Assembly: GCF_030551255.1 (NCBI RefSeq) | Contig: NZ_CP130630.1 | Coordinates: 5,623,501-5,687,500 of the forward strand | From: Streptomyces sp. NL15-2K | GTDB taxonomy: Bacteria; Actinomycetota; Actinomycetes; Streptomycetales; Streptomycetaceae | Reading direction: 5' to 3' | DNA: 64,000 nt | Shown: one piece after another, positions 1 to 7,310 of the stretch | Position numbering within the stretch: the stretch's first letter is position 1 | How the letters are laid out: the number at the start of each line of letters is the position of its first letter | The notes under the pieces: generated by a model | Databases searched by the model: none | The model's input: the letters and a program-made list of their open reading frames with translations, nothing else | What the model was told of the DNA's origin: nothing | Program-made: the position numbers and the translations under genes

Positions 1-816
1 GACGACGTTCCGGCCCTCGAGGCCGCGCCGGCCCCGGTACTCCCGACTTCGGGAGCCATCGACACCCGCACCCTGTCCCGCTCCCTGTTCCTGCGGCTCG
101 CCGCACTCGACGAGAACAGCCCCGAGCGTGCGTACGTCCGGGACACTCTCATCGAGCTCAACCTCCCGCTGGTGCGGTACGCCGCCGCCCGGTTCCGGTC
201 TCGCAACGAGCCGATGGAGGACATCGTCCAGGTCGGCACCATCGGCCTGATCAAGGCGATCGACCGCTTCGACTGCGAACGCGGCGTGGAGTTCCCGACC
301 TTCGCGATGCCGACGGTCGTCGGCGAGATCAAGCGGTTCTTCCGCGACACGTCGTGGTCGGTCCGCGTCCCGCGCCGCCTGCAGGAGCTGCGACTCGCCC
401 TCACCAAGGCAAGCGACGAGCTCTCCCAGAAGCTGGACCGCTCGCCGACGGTCACCGAACTCGCCGCCGTGCTCGGCGTCTCCGAGGAGGACGTCGTCGA
501 CGGCCTCGCGGTCGGCAACGCGTACACGGCCTCGTCGCTGGACTCACCGGCCCCCGAGGACGACGGCGGTGAGGGCTCCCTCGCGGACCGTCTCGGGTAC
601 GAGGACAGCGCCCTGGAGGGCGTGGAGTACCGGGAGTCGCTGAAGCCCCTGCTGGCCAAGCTGCCGCCCCGCGAGCGCCGCATCATCATGCTGCGCTTCT
701 TCGCCAACATGACCCAGTCGCAGATCGGCGAGGAGGTCGGCATCTCCCAGATGCACGTCTCCCGGCTGCTGACCCGGACCCTGTCGCAGCTGCGCGAGGG
801 CCTCATCTCCGACTGA
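1..816 (+). CDS. RNA polymerase sigma factor, SigB/SigF family (5' partial)
   Basis: The reading frame is open from the first base, so the true start lies before the window; the visible 271 codons hold sigma regions 2, 3 and 4. Region 2 shows the DIVQVGTIGLIKAIDRFD core-binding helix and the VEFPTFAMPTVVGEIKRFFRD -10 recognition stretch, followed by a region 3 helix and a C-terminal region 4 helix-turn-helix around MTQSQIGEEVGISQMHVSRLL. This is the group 3 SigB/SigF/SigG type known from stress response and sporulation in actinobacteria, usually controlled by RsbW-like anti-sigma kinases; two such ATPases occur later in the window but are not adjacent. A GTG at 172 would make a shorter protein but would cut off part of region 1.2/2.1, so I do not believe it. 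A strong hairpin follows the stop. Confidence 0.9.
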   Translation, partial: DDVPALEAAPAPVLPTSGAIDTRTLSRSLFLRLAALDENSPERAYVRDTLIELNLPLVRYAAARFRSRNEPMEDIVQVGTIGLIKAIDRFDCERGVEFPTFAMPTVVGEIKRFFRDTSWSVRVPRRLQELRLALTKASDELSQKLDRSPTVTELAAVLGVSEEDVVDGLAVGNAYTASSLDSPAPEDDGGEGSLADRLGYEDSALEGVEYRESLKPLLAKLPPRERRIIMLRFFANMTQSQIGEEVGISQMHVSRLLTRTLSQLREGLISD

Positions 817-841
817 GCCGGAAGCACGGCCCTGGACACAT

Positions 842-877
842 GGCCGCCGATGCGCCCTGACAGGCGCGTCGGCGGCC
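842..877. terminator. Bidirectional hairpin terminator
   Basis: Fifteen-base arms (842-856 and 863-877) pair with a single G-U and a six-base loop. It sits 25 bases after the sigma factor stop and 32 bases before the stop of the converging small gene, so it probably serves both. No T-run follows, which is usual in this genus. Confidence 0.75.
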
Positions 878-908
878 GTCGTGCGCCTGGGCGGTCCCCC
901 TTGAAGAC

Positions 909-1112
909 CTACTTCAGCGCCAGCCACGCCACCGCCGCGACGATCGCGACGGCGACAACAACGCCGATGATCAGGCCCACGCGCGGGCCCGAGGAAGCGG
1001 CCGGCTGCTGGCGGCTCTGTCGGCCCTGAGGGCCCTCGTCGACGAACGCGCGGAACATCTGGGTGCTGCCTGCGGGGTCGTGGTTGCCCTGGGGGTTCTG
1101 GGTGTTGGCCAT
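909..1112 (-). CDS. Small single-pass membrane protein
   Basis: A 67-residue protein with a polar, Gln/Gly-rich N-terminal half and one C-terminal hydrophobic segment (about residues 46-66, VGLIIGVVVAVAIVAAVAW) ending two residues after the helix. That layout suggests a tail-anchored or single-pass protein facing the cytoplasm. I prefer the ATG at 1112; an in-frame GTG at 1124 would add four residues. Neither has a strong Shine-Dalgarno. It converges on the sigma factor gene and shares its terminator hairpin. I recognise no characterised family, and its function is unknown. Confidence 0.65.
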   Translation of the reverse strand: MANTQNPQGNHDPAGSTQMFRAFVDEGPQGRQSRQQPAASSGPRVGLIIGVVVAVAIVAAVAWLALK

Positions 1113-1269
1113 GCCCCGAGACACTAGCGAATCCGGGGGTGTGGCCCAAGTGGGGGACCAGGCTCCGGGTCAGCAGGCACCACCTCCGGGTCAGCCGGGG
1201 TCACCTGCGCGTTTACGGTCGCAATACTTGCCTTTGCCAAGTTTTTATGGCGCACCTACCCCATCTTAT

Positions 1270-1311
1270 TTGCCTGTAGCAACCAAGCTCCTCTACGGTT
1301 GCCCTAAGCAA
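1270..1311 (+). promoter_or_regulatory. Two MarR-type operators TTGC-N5-GCAA
   Basis: TTGCCTGTAGCAA (1270-1282) and TTGCCCTAAGCAA (1299-1311) are two perfect TTGC-N5-GCAA palindromes whose starts are 29 bases apart, close to three helical turns. A weaker related site, TTGCCTTTGCCAA, lies at 1228-1240. They sit directly upstream of the MarR gene, the position expected for autoregulation of the MarR-pump operon. Assignment to this MarR is inference. Confidence 0.65.
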
Positions 1312-1328
1312 CGAATGCGGGAGGTGTG

Positions 1329-1856
1329 ATGGCCGAGCAGGCGCAGTACGAGGAGCTGATCCGTCAGTTCAGCGCCTTCGGGGCCGTGAAGAGGGAGATG
1401 GGACGGCTGCTGCCGTCCGGCTGCCCCAGCGGTGCCGCCGCCGTGCTGACGATCCTGGACCGTCACGGAGACATGCGCTTGAGCAAGCTCGCCGAGCTGC
1501 TCGCCGTGGACATGTCGGTCACCAGCCGCCAAGTCGCCCACGTCGTCGACCGCGGCTGGATCGAGCGCTGCCCCGACCCGGTGGACAAGCGCTCGCGCAT
1601 CCTGCGCCTCACCCCCGCGGGCCGGGAGCAGATGGACGAGCTCACCCGGCGGACCACGCGGATGCTCGCCGAGCGGCTGAGCGACTGGCGTGATGACGAG
1701 ATCGCCGAGCTCACCCGGCTGATGGCGCGGCTGCGGGCCAGCTTCGACGACTGCCGGTCCACGCCGACCACGCCGACCACGCCGACCAGGCCGCCCACCG
1801 AACCCGCACTCGAACAGTCCACCCGTAGACCCGCGACACCCGCGATCACCACGTAA
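1329..1856 (+). CDS. MarR-family transcriptional regulator
   Basis: A 175-residue winged-helix regulator. The DNA-binding part runs from about residue 45 (LTILDRHGDMRLSKLAELL) through the recognition helix (VTSRQVAHVVDRGWIE) and the wing with the family signature DPVDKRSRILRLTPAG. GGGAGG at 1319-1324 places the start at ATG 1329 rather than the adjacent GTG 1326. The C terminus has an unusual TPT repeat (about residues 145-155, encoded by a short 9-base repeat). The stop is 13 bases before a DHA2 efflux pump, so this is very likely the local repressor of that pump, acting at the two TTGC-N5-GCAA palindromes upstream. The ligand cannot be read from sequence. Confidence 0.9.
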   Translation: MAEQAQYEELIRQFSAFGAVKREMGRLLPSGCPSGAAAVLTILDRHGDMRLSKLAELLAVDMSVTSRQVAHVVDRGWIERCPDPVDKRSRILRLTPAGREQMDELTRRTTRMLAERLSDWRDDEIAELTRLMARLRASFDDCRSTPTTPTTPTRPPTEPALEQSTRRPATPAITT

Positions 1857-1869
1857 GAGAAGGAAGGCC

Positions 1870-4455
1870 ATGGCAACGACCACACCAGCCGGTGTGCGGG
1901 CTCACGCCAAGCACGGGGGAGGCTCCTCGGCGCCCTCCGACGGTGCTCCGATGACGCACCGGCAGATCCTGGAAGCCCTCACCGGGCTGCTGCTCGGCAT
2001 GTTCGTCGCGATCCTGTCGTCGACGATCGTGTCCAACGCCCTGCCCGACATCATCAACGACCTCGGCGGCGGCCAGAACGCCTACACCTGGGTCGTGACC
2101 GCGTCGCTGCTGACGATGACGGCGTCCACCCCGCTGTGGGGCAAGCTCGCCGACCTCTTCTCCAAGAAGCTGCTCGTGCAGCTGGCGCTCGTCATATTCG
2201 TGGCCGGCTCGGCCGCGGCCGGACTGTCCCAGAACACGGGCATGCTCATCGGCTTCCGCGCGGTCCAGGGCATCGGCATGGGCGGTCTGACGGCCCTCGC
2301 CCAGATCATCATGGCCGCGATGATCTCCCCCCGGGAGCGCGGCCGGTACAGCGGCTACCTGGGCGCCACCTTCGCCACCGCCATGGTCGGCGGCCCGCTG
2401 ATCGGCGGTCTCATCACCGACACCAGCTGGCTCGGCTGGCGCTGGTGCTTCTACGTCGGCGTGCCCTTCGCGGTCGTCGCCCTGATCGTGCTGCAGAAGA
2501 CCCTGCACCTGCCGGTGCTCAAGCGGAACGTGAAGGTCGACTGGGCCGGCGCCTTCTTCATCACCGCCGCGGTCAGCCTGCTGCTGGTCTGGGTGACCTT
2601 CGCCGGGGACAAGTACGACTGGCTGTCCACCGAGACGTACGCCATGGTCGGCGGGTCGCTCGTGCTGCTCGCGCTCTTCGTGCTCGTCGAGTCGAAGGCG
2701 AGCGAGCCGATCATCCCCCTGCGGCTGTTCCGCAACCGCACCATCTCGCTGGCCTCCGCGGCCTCGCTCTTCGTCGGCGTCGCGATGTACGTGGGCGTGA
2801 TCTTCTTCAGCCAGTACTTCCAGCTGGCCCGGGGCGAGTCGCCGACCATGTCCGGCGTGCTGACCATCCCGATGATCGCGGGCCTGGCCATCGCCTCGAC
2901 CCTCTCGGGGCAGTTCATCTCCCGCACCGGGCGGTGGAAGGGCTGGCTGCTGGCCGGCGGACTGCTGATCACCGCCGGGCTGGGGCTGCTGGGCACCATC
3001 CGGTACGACACGGAGTACTGGCACGTCGCGATCTTCATGGCACTGCTGGGTCTCGGCGTCGGCATGATGATGCAGAACCTCGTGCTGTGCACCCAGAACC
3101 AGGTGGAGCCGGGCGACCTGGGCGCCGCCAGCTCCACGGTGGCCTTCTTCCGCTCACTGGGCAGCGCGGTCGGCGTCTCCGCGTTCGGCGCGGTGCTCAG
3201 CCACCGGATCACCGACCACCTCAAGGACGGGCTGGCCACTCTCGACCCGAAGTACGCGGCCGGACTGTCCGGTTCCGGCGGCTCCTCCGACAGCATCCCG
3301 GACGTGAGCACGCTGCCCGGGCCGCTGCGCACGGTCGTGGAGAGCGCCTACGGGCACGGCATCGCGGACGTGTTCCTGTACGTCGCTCCGGTCGCGCTGG
3401 TCGCCCTGTTCATCTGCCTGTTCATCAAGGAGGTTCCGTTGCGGACGAAGGGCGCGCTGGCGCAGGCCGCCGAGCAGAAGGCCCAGGCCCAGGACACGGC
3501 CCAGGCGCAGGACACGGCTCCGGCGGGGGCCGCCCCGGCCGCCGCCCAGGCCCCCGCTCCCGCCCACGCCCCGGCTCCGGCCGAGGAGCGGGTGCCGAGC
3601 TGGGCCGTGGCGAGCACCGAGACCGCCGCCGAGGGCACCGGCACGCAGCGGCTCACGGCCGTCGCCACGGTGGCCCCTCCCGGCGAGCACTCCGGAGGCG
3701 TTCCGGTACGTGGTTTCGTCCGCGGCGCCGAGAGCGCGCCCGTCCCCCGGGCCGCCGTCACGCTGATCTCGCTCGCGGGACGGCAGCTGGGCCGGTCGGT
3801 GGCGCAGGCCGACGGCTCCTACGCGGTGGACGCGCCGGGCACGGGTTCGTACGTCCTGATCGCCTCCGCCGACGGGTTCCAGCCGCAGGCGTCCACCGTC
3901 GTCGTGAACGGTGAGCCGGTCTCGTACGACATCCTGCTCAGCGGCACCAGCGGGCTGAACGGGCTGGTGCGGGCCGCGGAGACGGGCGGGCCCGTCAAGG
4001 ACGCGATGGTGATCGTGACCGATGTGCGCGGGGATCTGCTGGCCACCGGCACCACGGGGGAGCAGGGCGAGTTCTCCTTCACCGAACTGGTGCCGGGGGC
4101 GGTGACCGTCGCGGTGAACGCCGCCGGGTTCCGACCGCGCGCCCTGCCCGTCGAGGTGGGCGGCACCGGGGTGACCCGGGTCGAGATCGACCTCGACTCG
4201 GGAGCCCAGATCCAGGGTGTCGTACGAGCGCCGTACGGGCCGCTCGCCGACGCCCGCGTGACGCTGGTCGACGCGGCTGGCAACGTGGTCGGCTCGGCGA
4301 CGACCGGGGCGGACGGGGCGTACGCCTTCACCGACCTGGACGGCGGCGAGTACACCGTCATCGCGACCGGCTACCCGCCGGTGGCGACGGCACTGACCGT
4401 GAACGGCCGCGGCGCGGACGGCCACGACATCGAACTCGCCCACCCCGGCGAGTAG
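1870..4455 (+). CDS. DHA2 (EmrB/QacA-like) efflux MFS with three C-terminal transthyretin-like repeats
   Basis: The first 525 residues form a 14-helix DHA2 transporter: an STIVSNALPDI helix-1 motif, the WVVTASLLTMTASTPLWGKLADL motif A region and a motif C-like MVGGPLIGG stretch. After the last helix (about residue 519) comes an Ala/Pro/Gln-rich linker of about 85 residues, then three repeats of the carboxypeptidase regulatory (transthyretin/CNA-B) fold at about 612-695, 695-780 and 780-861, each with a V-R-x(n)-A-V-T-L start and a DGxYxF/GxYTV turn. The usual family length is about 500 residues, so this is a real fusion; there is no internal stop or frame break. Start ATG 1870 follows GAAGGAAGG. 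DHA2 pumps normally end in the cytoplasm, so the repeats would be cytoplasmic unless an extra helix exists. The next gene carries a fourth copy of the repeat. Confidence 0.88.
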   Translation: MATTTPAGVRAHAKHGGGSSAPSDGAPMTHRQILEALTGLLLGMFVAILSSTIVSNALPDIINDLGGGQNAYTWVVTASLLTMTASTPLWGKLADLFSKKLLVQLALVIFVAGSAAAGLSQNTGMLIGFRAVQGIGMGGLTALAQIIMAAMISPRERGRYSGYLGATFATAMVGGPLIGGLITDTSWLGWRWCFYVGVPFAVVALIVLQKTLHLPVLKRNVKVDWAGAFFITAAVSLLLVWVTFAGDKYDWLSTETYAMVGGSLVLLALFVLVESKASEPIIPLRLFRNRTISLASAASLFVGVAMYVGVIFFSQYFQLARGESPTMSGVLTIPMIAGLAIASTLSGQFISRTGRWKGWLLAGGLLITAGLGLLGTIRYDTEYWHVAIFMALLGLGVGMMMQNLVLCTQNQVEPGDLGAASSTVAFFRSLGSAVGVSAFGAVLSHRITDHLKDGLATLDPKYAAGLSGSGGSSDSIPDVSTLPGPLRTVVESAYGHGIADVFLYVAPVALVALFICLFIKEVPLRTKGALAQAAEQKAQAQDTAQAQDTAPAGAAPAAAQAPAPAHAPAPAEERVPSWAVASTETAAEGTGTQRLTAVATVAPPGEHSGGVPVRGFVRGAESAPVPRAAVTLISLAGRQLGRSVAQADGSYAVDAPGTGSYVLIASADGFQPQASTVVVNGEPVSYDILLSGTSGLNGLVRAAETGGPVKDAMVIVTDVRGDLLATGTTGEQGEFSFTELVPGAVTVAVNAAGFRPRALPVEVGGTGVTRVEIDLDSGAQIQGVVRAPYGPLADARVTLVDAAGNVVGSATTGADGAYAFTDLDGGEYTVIATGYPPVATALTVNGRGADGHDIELAHPGE

Positions 4456-4551
4456 TTCGGACCCCGGCCCGTGGTGGTGCGGCGCGCTCTGAGCGGAGGT
4501 GCGTCTGCTGCCGCCACGGGCCGGTCCCTTGAGGCTGAGGAGTTACGTGAG

Positions 4552-5373
4552 ATGGGACTGACCGCGAGGATCCGTACCCGGGACGGATGGGCCGTGTCGC
4601 ACGCGGTCGTCACGGTGACCGACATGAGCGGCTCGCAGGTGCTGCGGGCCGAGGCGGACGCCGAGGGGGCCGTACGGGACCCGAACCCGCTGGAACCGGG
4701 GGCGTACACCGTCATCGTCACCGCCGTCGGCTACGCGCCCGCCGCGTGCAGCGCGCTCGTCACCGCCAGCGGGCGGGCCGAGGTCGGGACGGTGACGCTG
4801 GCCCGGCAGGGCGGCACCGAGCTGCCGCCTCCGGGGCCGTGGACCGTCGACCCGGCGCACTCCAGCGTGGCCGCCGTGGCGCAGCACCTGGGGATCTCCA
4901 GCGTGCACGGCCGGTTCACGCAGTTCACGGCCTCGGTCGAGATCGCACCCGACGACGTGAGCAAGTCCCGGGTGGAGGCGGTCATCCGGGCCGCGTCCAT
5001 CGACACGGGGAACGGGATGCGGGACGACCATCTGAGGTCGCCGGACTTCCTGGACGTCGAGCGGTACCCGGAGATCACCTACCGCTCGACGGGCCTGACG
5101 GAGACCGGCCCCGACCGCTGGACGGTGCACGGCGAGCTGGCCCTGCACGGTGTCGTACGACCGGTCGACCTGGACCTCGCCTACCTCGGCACGGGCGCGG
5201 ACCCGTGGGGCGGCACCCGGGCGGCGTTCCGCGCGACCGCCCAGCTGCGGCGCGAGGACTTCGCCATGGACTACAACCAGGTCGTCCAGGCGGGCATCGC
5301 CGCGATCGGTACGACGCTGAAGGTGGACCTAGACATCCAGGCGGTGCAGGGGGAGTCGCTGCCGCAGGCGTAG
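4552..5373 (+). CDS. Transthyretin-like repeat fused to YceI lipid-binding domain
   Basis: A 273-residue protein. Residues 1-90 are a carboxypeptidase-regulatory-type repeat (ends with PGAYTVIVTAVGYAP, like the repeats at the end of the preceding pump). Residues 100-270 are a YceI domain: it opens with GPWTVDPAHSSV, has the RVEAVIRAASIDTGNGMRDD and LDVERYPEITY stretches and the late LHGVVRPVDLDL strand. YceI proteins have a lipocalin-like barrel that binds polyisoprenoid or other amphiphilic molecules. I chose ATG 4552 because GAGGAG (4537-4542) precedes it; an upstream ATG-free extension to 4471 has no such site. There is no signal peptide. The short gap to the pump suggests one operon. A role in binding the pump's hydrophobic substrate is inference. 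Confidence 0.82.
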   Translation: MGLTARIRTRDGWAVSHAVVTVTDMSGSQVLRAEADAEGAVRDPNPLEPGAYTVIVTAVGYAPAACSALVTASGRAEVGTVTLARQGGTELPPPGPWTVDPAHSSVAAVAQHLGISSVHGRFTQFTASVEIAPDDVSKSRVEAVIRAASIDTGNGMRDDHLRSPDFLDVERYPEITYRSTGLTETGPDRWTVHGELALHGVVRPVDLDLAYLGTGADPWGGTRAAFRATAQLRREDFAMDYNQVVQAGIAAIGTTLKVDLDIQAVQGESLPQA

Positions 5374-5404
5374 GCCGCGGGCGTAGGCCTGTGGGGCCGT
5401 GGGG

Positions 5405-5824
5405 TCACATGAGGCCGACTATGCGGGGCGGCGCGAAGAGGTGGCGGGCGCGGTGCTCCTCGGCCACCATTTCGACTCCCCGCAGCATGTCCGGGGTCCG
5501 CTCCCGCGCCCTGGCCAGGGAGTCCTGGTGGCCGGCGCAGGTCTTGCAGGACGGGTCCCAGTCGGGCAGCGACTCGCGGTGCGCCTCGGCCAGATGGCGG
5601 CTGAGGCTTATCTGCGTCCCGACGATGCTGTCCGTGACGTCCCAGTCGACGCCGGGGTCCTCCGCGGTCAAACCGGCGATGACGGCCTGCATGTGCTTCA
5701 TCGCCTCGTAGCGGTGGACGCACTCGGCGCAGTCCCACATCCAGCCGGGCGGCAGCGGCCACTGTGCCTCGGGACTGAGGTCTTCCGCGCTCATGCCGAC
5801 GACGGTAGGCGGTCGGGGCGGCAC
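5405..5824 (-). CDS. Hypothetical protein with two CxxC motifs
   Basis: A 139-residue soluble protein, no signal peptide or membrane helix. It has a CAEC motif near residue 34 with a following His, and a CKTCAGH motif near residue 93, a pattern that could bind one zinc ion. GTG 5824 has GGAGG eight bases upstream, while the internal ATG at 5794 (MSAEDL) has no visible ribosome site, so I kept the longer form. It converges on the YceI gene and is divergent from the PPOX gene 61 bases away. I do not recognise a characterised family. Confidence 0.65.
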   Translation of the reverse strand: MPPRPPTVVGMSAEDLSPEAQWPLPPGWMWDCAECVHRYEAMKHMQAVIAGLTAEDPGVDWDVTDSIVGTQISLSRHLAEAHRESLPDWDPSCKTCAGHQDSLARARERTPDMLRGVEMVAEEHRARHLFAPPRIVGLM

Positions 5825-5885
5825 CGCGCAGGCCTCCGCCCGAACTGGCGCTGCCGAGCGAACCGCCGAGATCTAGTCTGACCCC

Positions 5886-6359
5886 ATGGCACCGAACATC
5901 GCGAGCAACACCTCCGTTTCCCTGGACGAGCTGCTGGACTTCGTACGGCCCCGGCACCGGGCGATCCTGCTCACCCGGCGGGCCGACGGCAGCCCCCAGG
6001 GCTCGCCGCTGACCTGCGGGGTCGACGACTCCGGGCGGCTCGTCGTCTCGACCTACCCCGAACGCGCCAAGACCCGCAACGCCAAGCGGGATCCCCGGGT
6101 CAGCCTCCTCGTGCTGAGCGACGACTGGAACGGGCCGTGGGTGCAGATCGACGGCACGGCCGAGGTCATCGACATGCCCGACTCGGTCGAGCCGCTGGTG
6201 GAGTACTACCGGAACATCGCCGGTGAGCACCCGGACTGGGACGAGTACCGGGAAGCGATGGTCAAGCAGGGCAAGTCGATCATCCGTGTCACGCCGGAGA
6301 GGTGGGGACCGGTGGCGACGGGAGGCTTCCCGGCGCGGCTGGTGGGCGAGGAGGGGTAG
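5886..6359 (+). CDS. PPOX-class (split-barrel) F420/flavin-dependent oxidoreductase
   Basis: A 157-residue split beta-barrel protein of the pyridoxamine-5'-phosphate-oxidase-like superfamily. The pattern RRADGSPQGSPLTCGVDDSGRLVV, then the KTRNAKRDPRVSLLVL phosphate-contact region and a GTAEVID strand, is that of the actinobacterial PPOX enzymes that use F420 or FMN. Full length, cytoplasmic, ATG start at 5886. It ends 28 bases before the end of the converging TetR gene. Which cofactor and substrate it uses cannot be decided here. Confidence 0.85.
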   Translation: MAPNIASNTSVSLDELLDFVRPRHRAILLTRRADGSPQGSPLTCGVDDSGRLVVSTYPERAKTRNAKRDPRVSLLVLSDDWNGPWVQIDGTAEVIDMPDSVEPLVEYYRNIAGEHPDWDEYREAMVKQGKSIIRVTPERWGPVATGGFPARLVGEEG

Positions 6360-6387
6360 GCAGGCAGGCCGACAGGCAGCAGGTCGG

Positions 6388-7146
6388 TCAGCCGCGGGCC
6401 ACCATCGCCTCGATGCCCGCGACCAGCAGGTCCAGGGCGAACTCGAAGTCCCGCTTCCACATCTCCTCGACCGTGTCGCCCCCGCGGGCCTCCATGAGCT
6501 CCGCGGAGTCCTGGACGACCTCGGAGGCTTCCGGCGCCTGCGTCACCATGCTCATGGCGTGCTGGAAGTAGTCGTCCGGGGTCATGCCGAAGTTCGCGCT
6601 GCGGACGACGAAGTGGCCCTCCATCGTGCCGAAGCCGTACACGAACTGGAAGACGGCGGAGATGGCGGCCACCAGACCGTGCGCGGGCAGGCCGGTCTTG
6701 CGGATCACGCGCTGCACGACGCGCGAGAAGGCAAGGCTGTTCGGGCCGATGTTGACGTAGGTGCCGATGAGCGGCGACACCCAGGGATGGCGGACCAGTA
6801 CGGCCCGGTACCCCTGGGCCAGCGCGCGCAGCTGGTCGCGCCAGTCCTCGTCGGCCTCCGGGTCCGGCAGTTCCAGCTCCCCCATGACCGCGTCGAGGGC
6901 GAGTTCGAGGAGGTCGTCCTTGGTGTCGACGTACCAGTAGACGGACATCGCCGTGACGTTCAGCTCGGCGGCGAGCCGGCGCATGGAGAACTTGGCCAGC
7001 CCCTCGGCGTCCAGCAGCCGTACGGTGACCTCGGTGATCCGCTCCCGGTCCAGCCCGGACGGCTGCCCGCCGCCACGCCCGCCGCGCCGCGCCTTGCCCT
7101 CCAGCCAGACGCTGGTCCGCCCCGCCCGCTGGGTCGCTTTCACCAT
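6388..7146 (-). CDS. TetR-family transcriptional regulator
   Basis: A 252-residue regulator with an N-terminal helix-turn-helix at about residues 35-80 (ITEVTVRLLDAEGLAKFSMRRLAAELNVTAMSVYWYVDTKDDLLELAL) and a long all-helical ligand domain. The YWYVDTKDDL end of the recognition helix and the domain length resemble the TetR/class-C type often paired with DHA2 pumps. It is downstream of and in the same direction as the pump at 7311-8807, with a 164-base gap that contains a dispersed repeat and a hairpin. The likely target is the 36-base palindrome at 8809-8844 over the pump promoter. No comparable palindrome is visible before its own start. Confidence 0.88.
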   Translation of the reverse strand: MVKATQRAGRTSVWLEGKARRGGRGGGQPSGLDRERITEVTVRLLDAEGLAKFSMRRLAAELNVTAMSVYWYVDTKDDLLELALDAVMGELELPDPEADEDWRDQLRALAQGYRAVLVRHPWVSPLIGTYVNIGPNSLAFSRVVQRVIRKTGLPAHGLVAAISAVFQFVYGFGTMEGHFVVRSANFGMTPDDYFQHAMSMVTQAPEASEVVQDSAELMEARGGDTVEEMWKRDFEFALDLLVAGIEAMVARG

Positions 7147-7168
7147 GGCGCACCTTCCTGGACTTGCT

Positions 7169-7256
7169 GACGCCCTTCAGGGGCGCGGGGCTGTGACGAT
7201 ATGCGGCTCCGCCGCGATGGGGGTCCCCCCGCTCGAGCGAAGCCGAGAGTGGGGGA
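7169..7256 (+). repeat. Dispersed GC-rich intergenic repeat plus hairpin
   Basis: Bases 7169-7215 match, with a few differences, bases 53577-53621 on the opposite strand; the shared core contains AGGGGCGCGGGGCTGTGAC. Directly after it, 7224-7256 folds into a stem (TCCCCC with GGGGGA) around CTCGAGCGAAGCCGAG. I know both blocks as recurrent intergenic motifs of Streptomyces genomes. Here they separate the pump from the TetR gene and may act as a processing or termination signal. Confidence 0.7.
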
Positions 7257-7310
7257 GCGATCAACCACAACAGACCCGCAGTCGCACGACAAAACCAGCC
7301 ACCCGAGCTC

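Noticed and set aside
2136..3914. A 592-codon plus-strand frame inside the pump gene
   Set aside because: Arg/Gly/His-rich out-of-frame text overlapping a clear 14-helix transporter.
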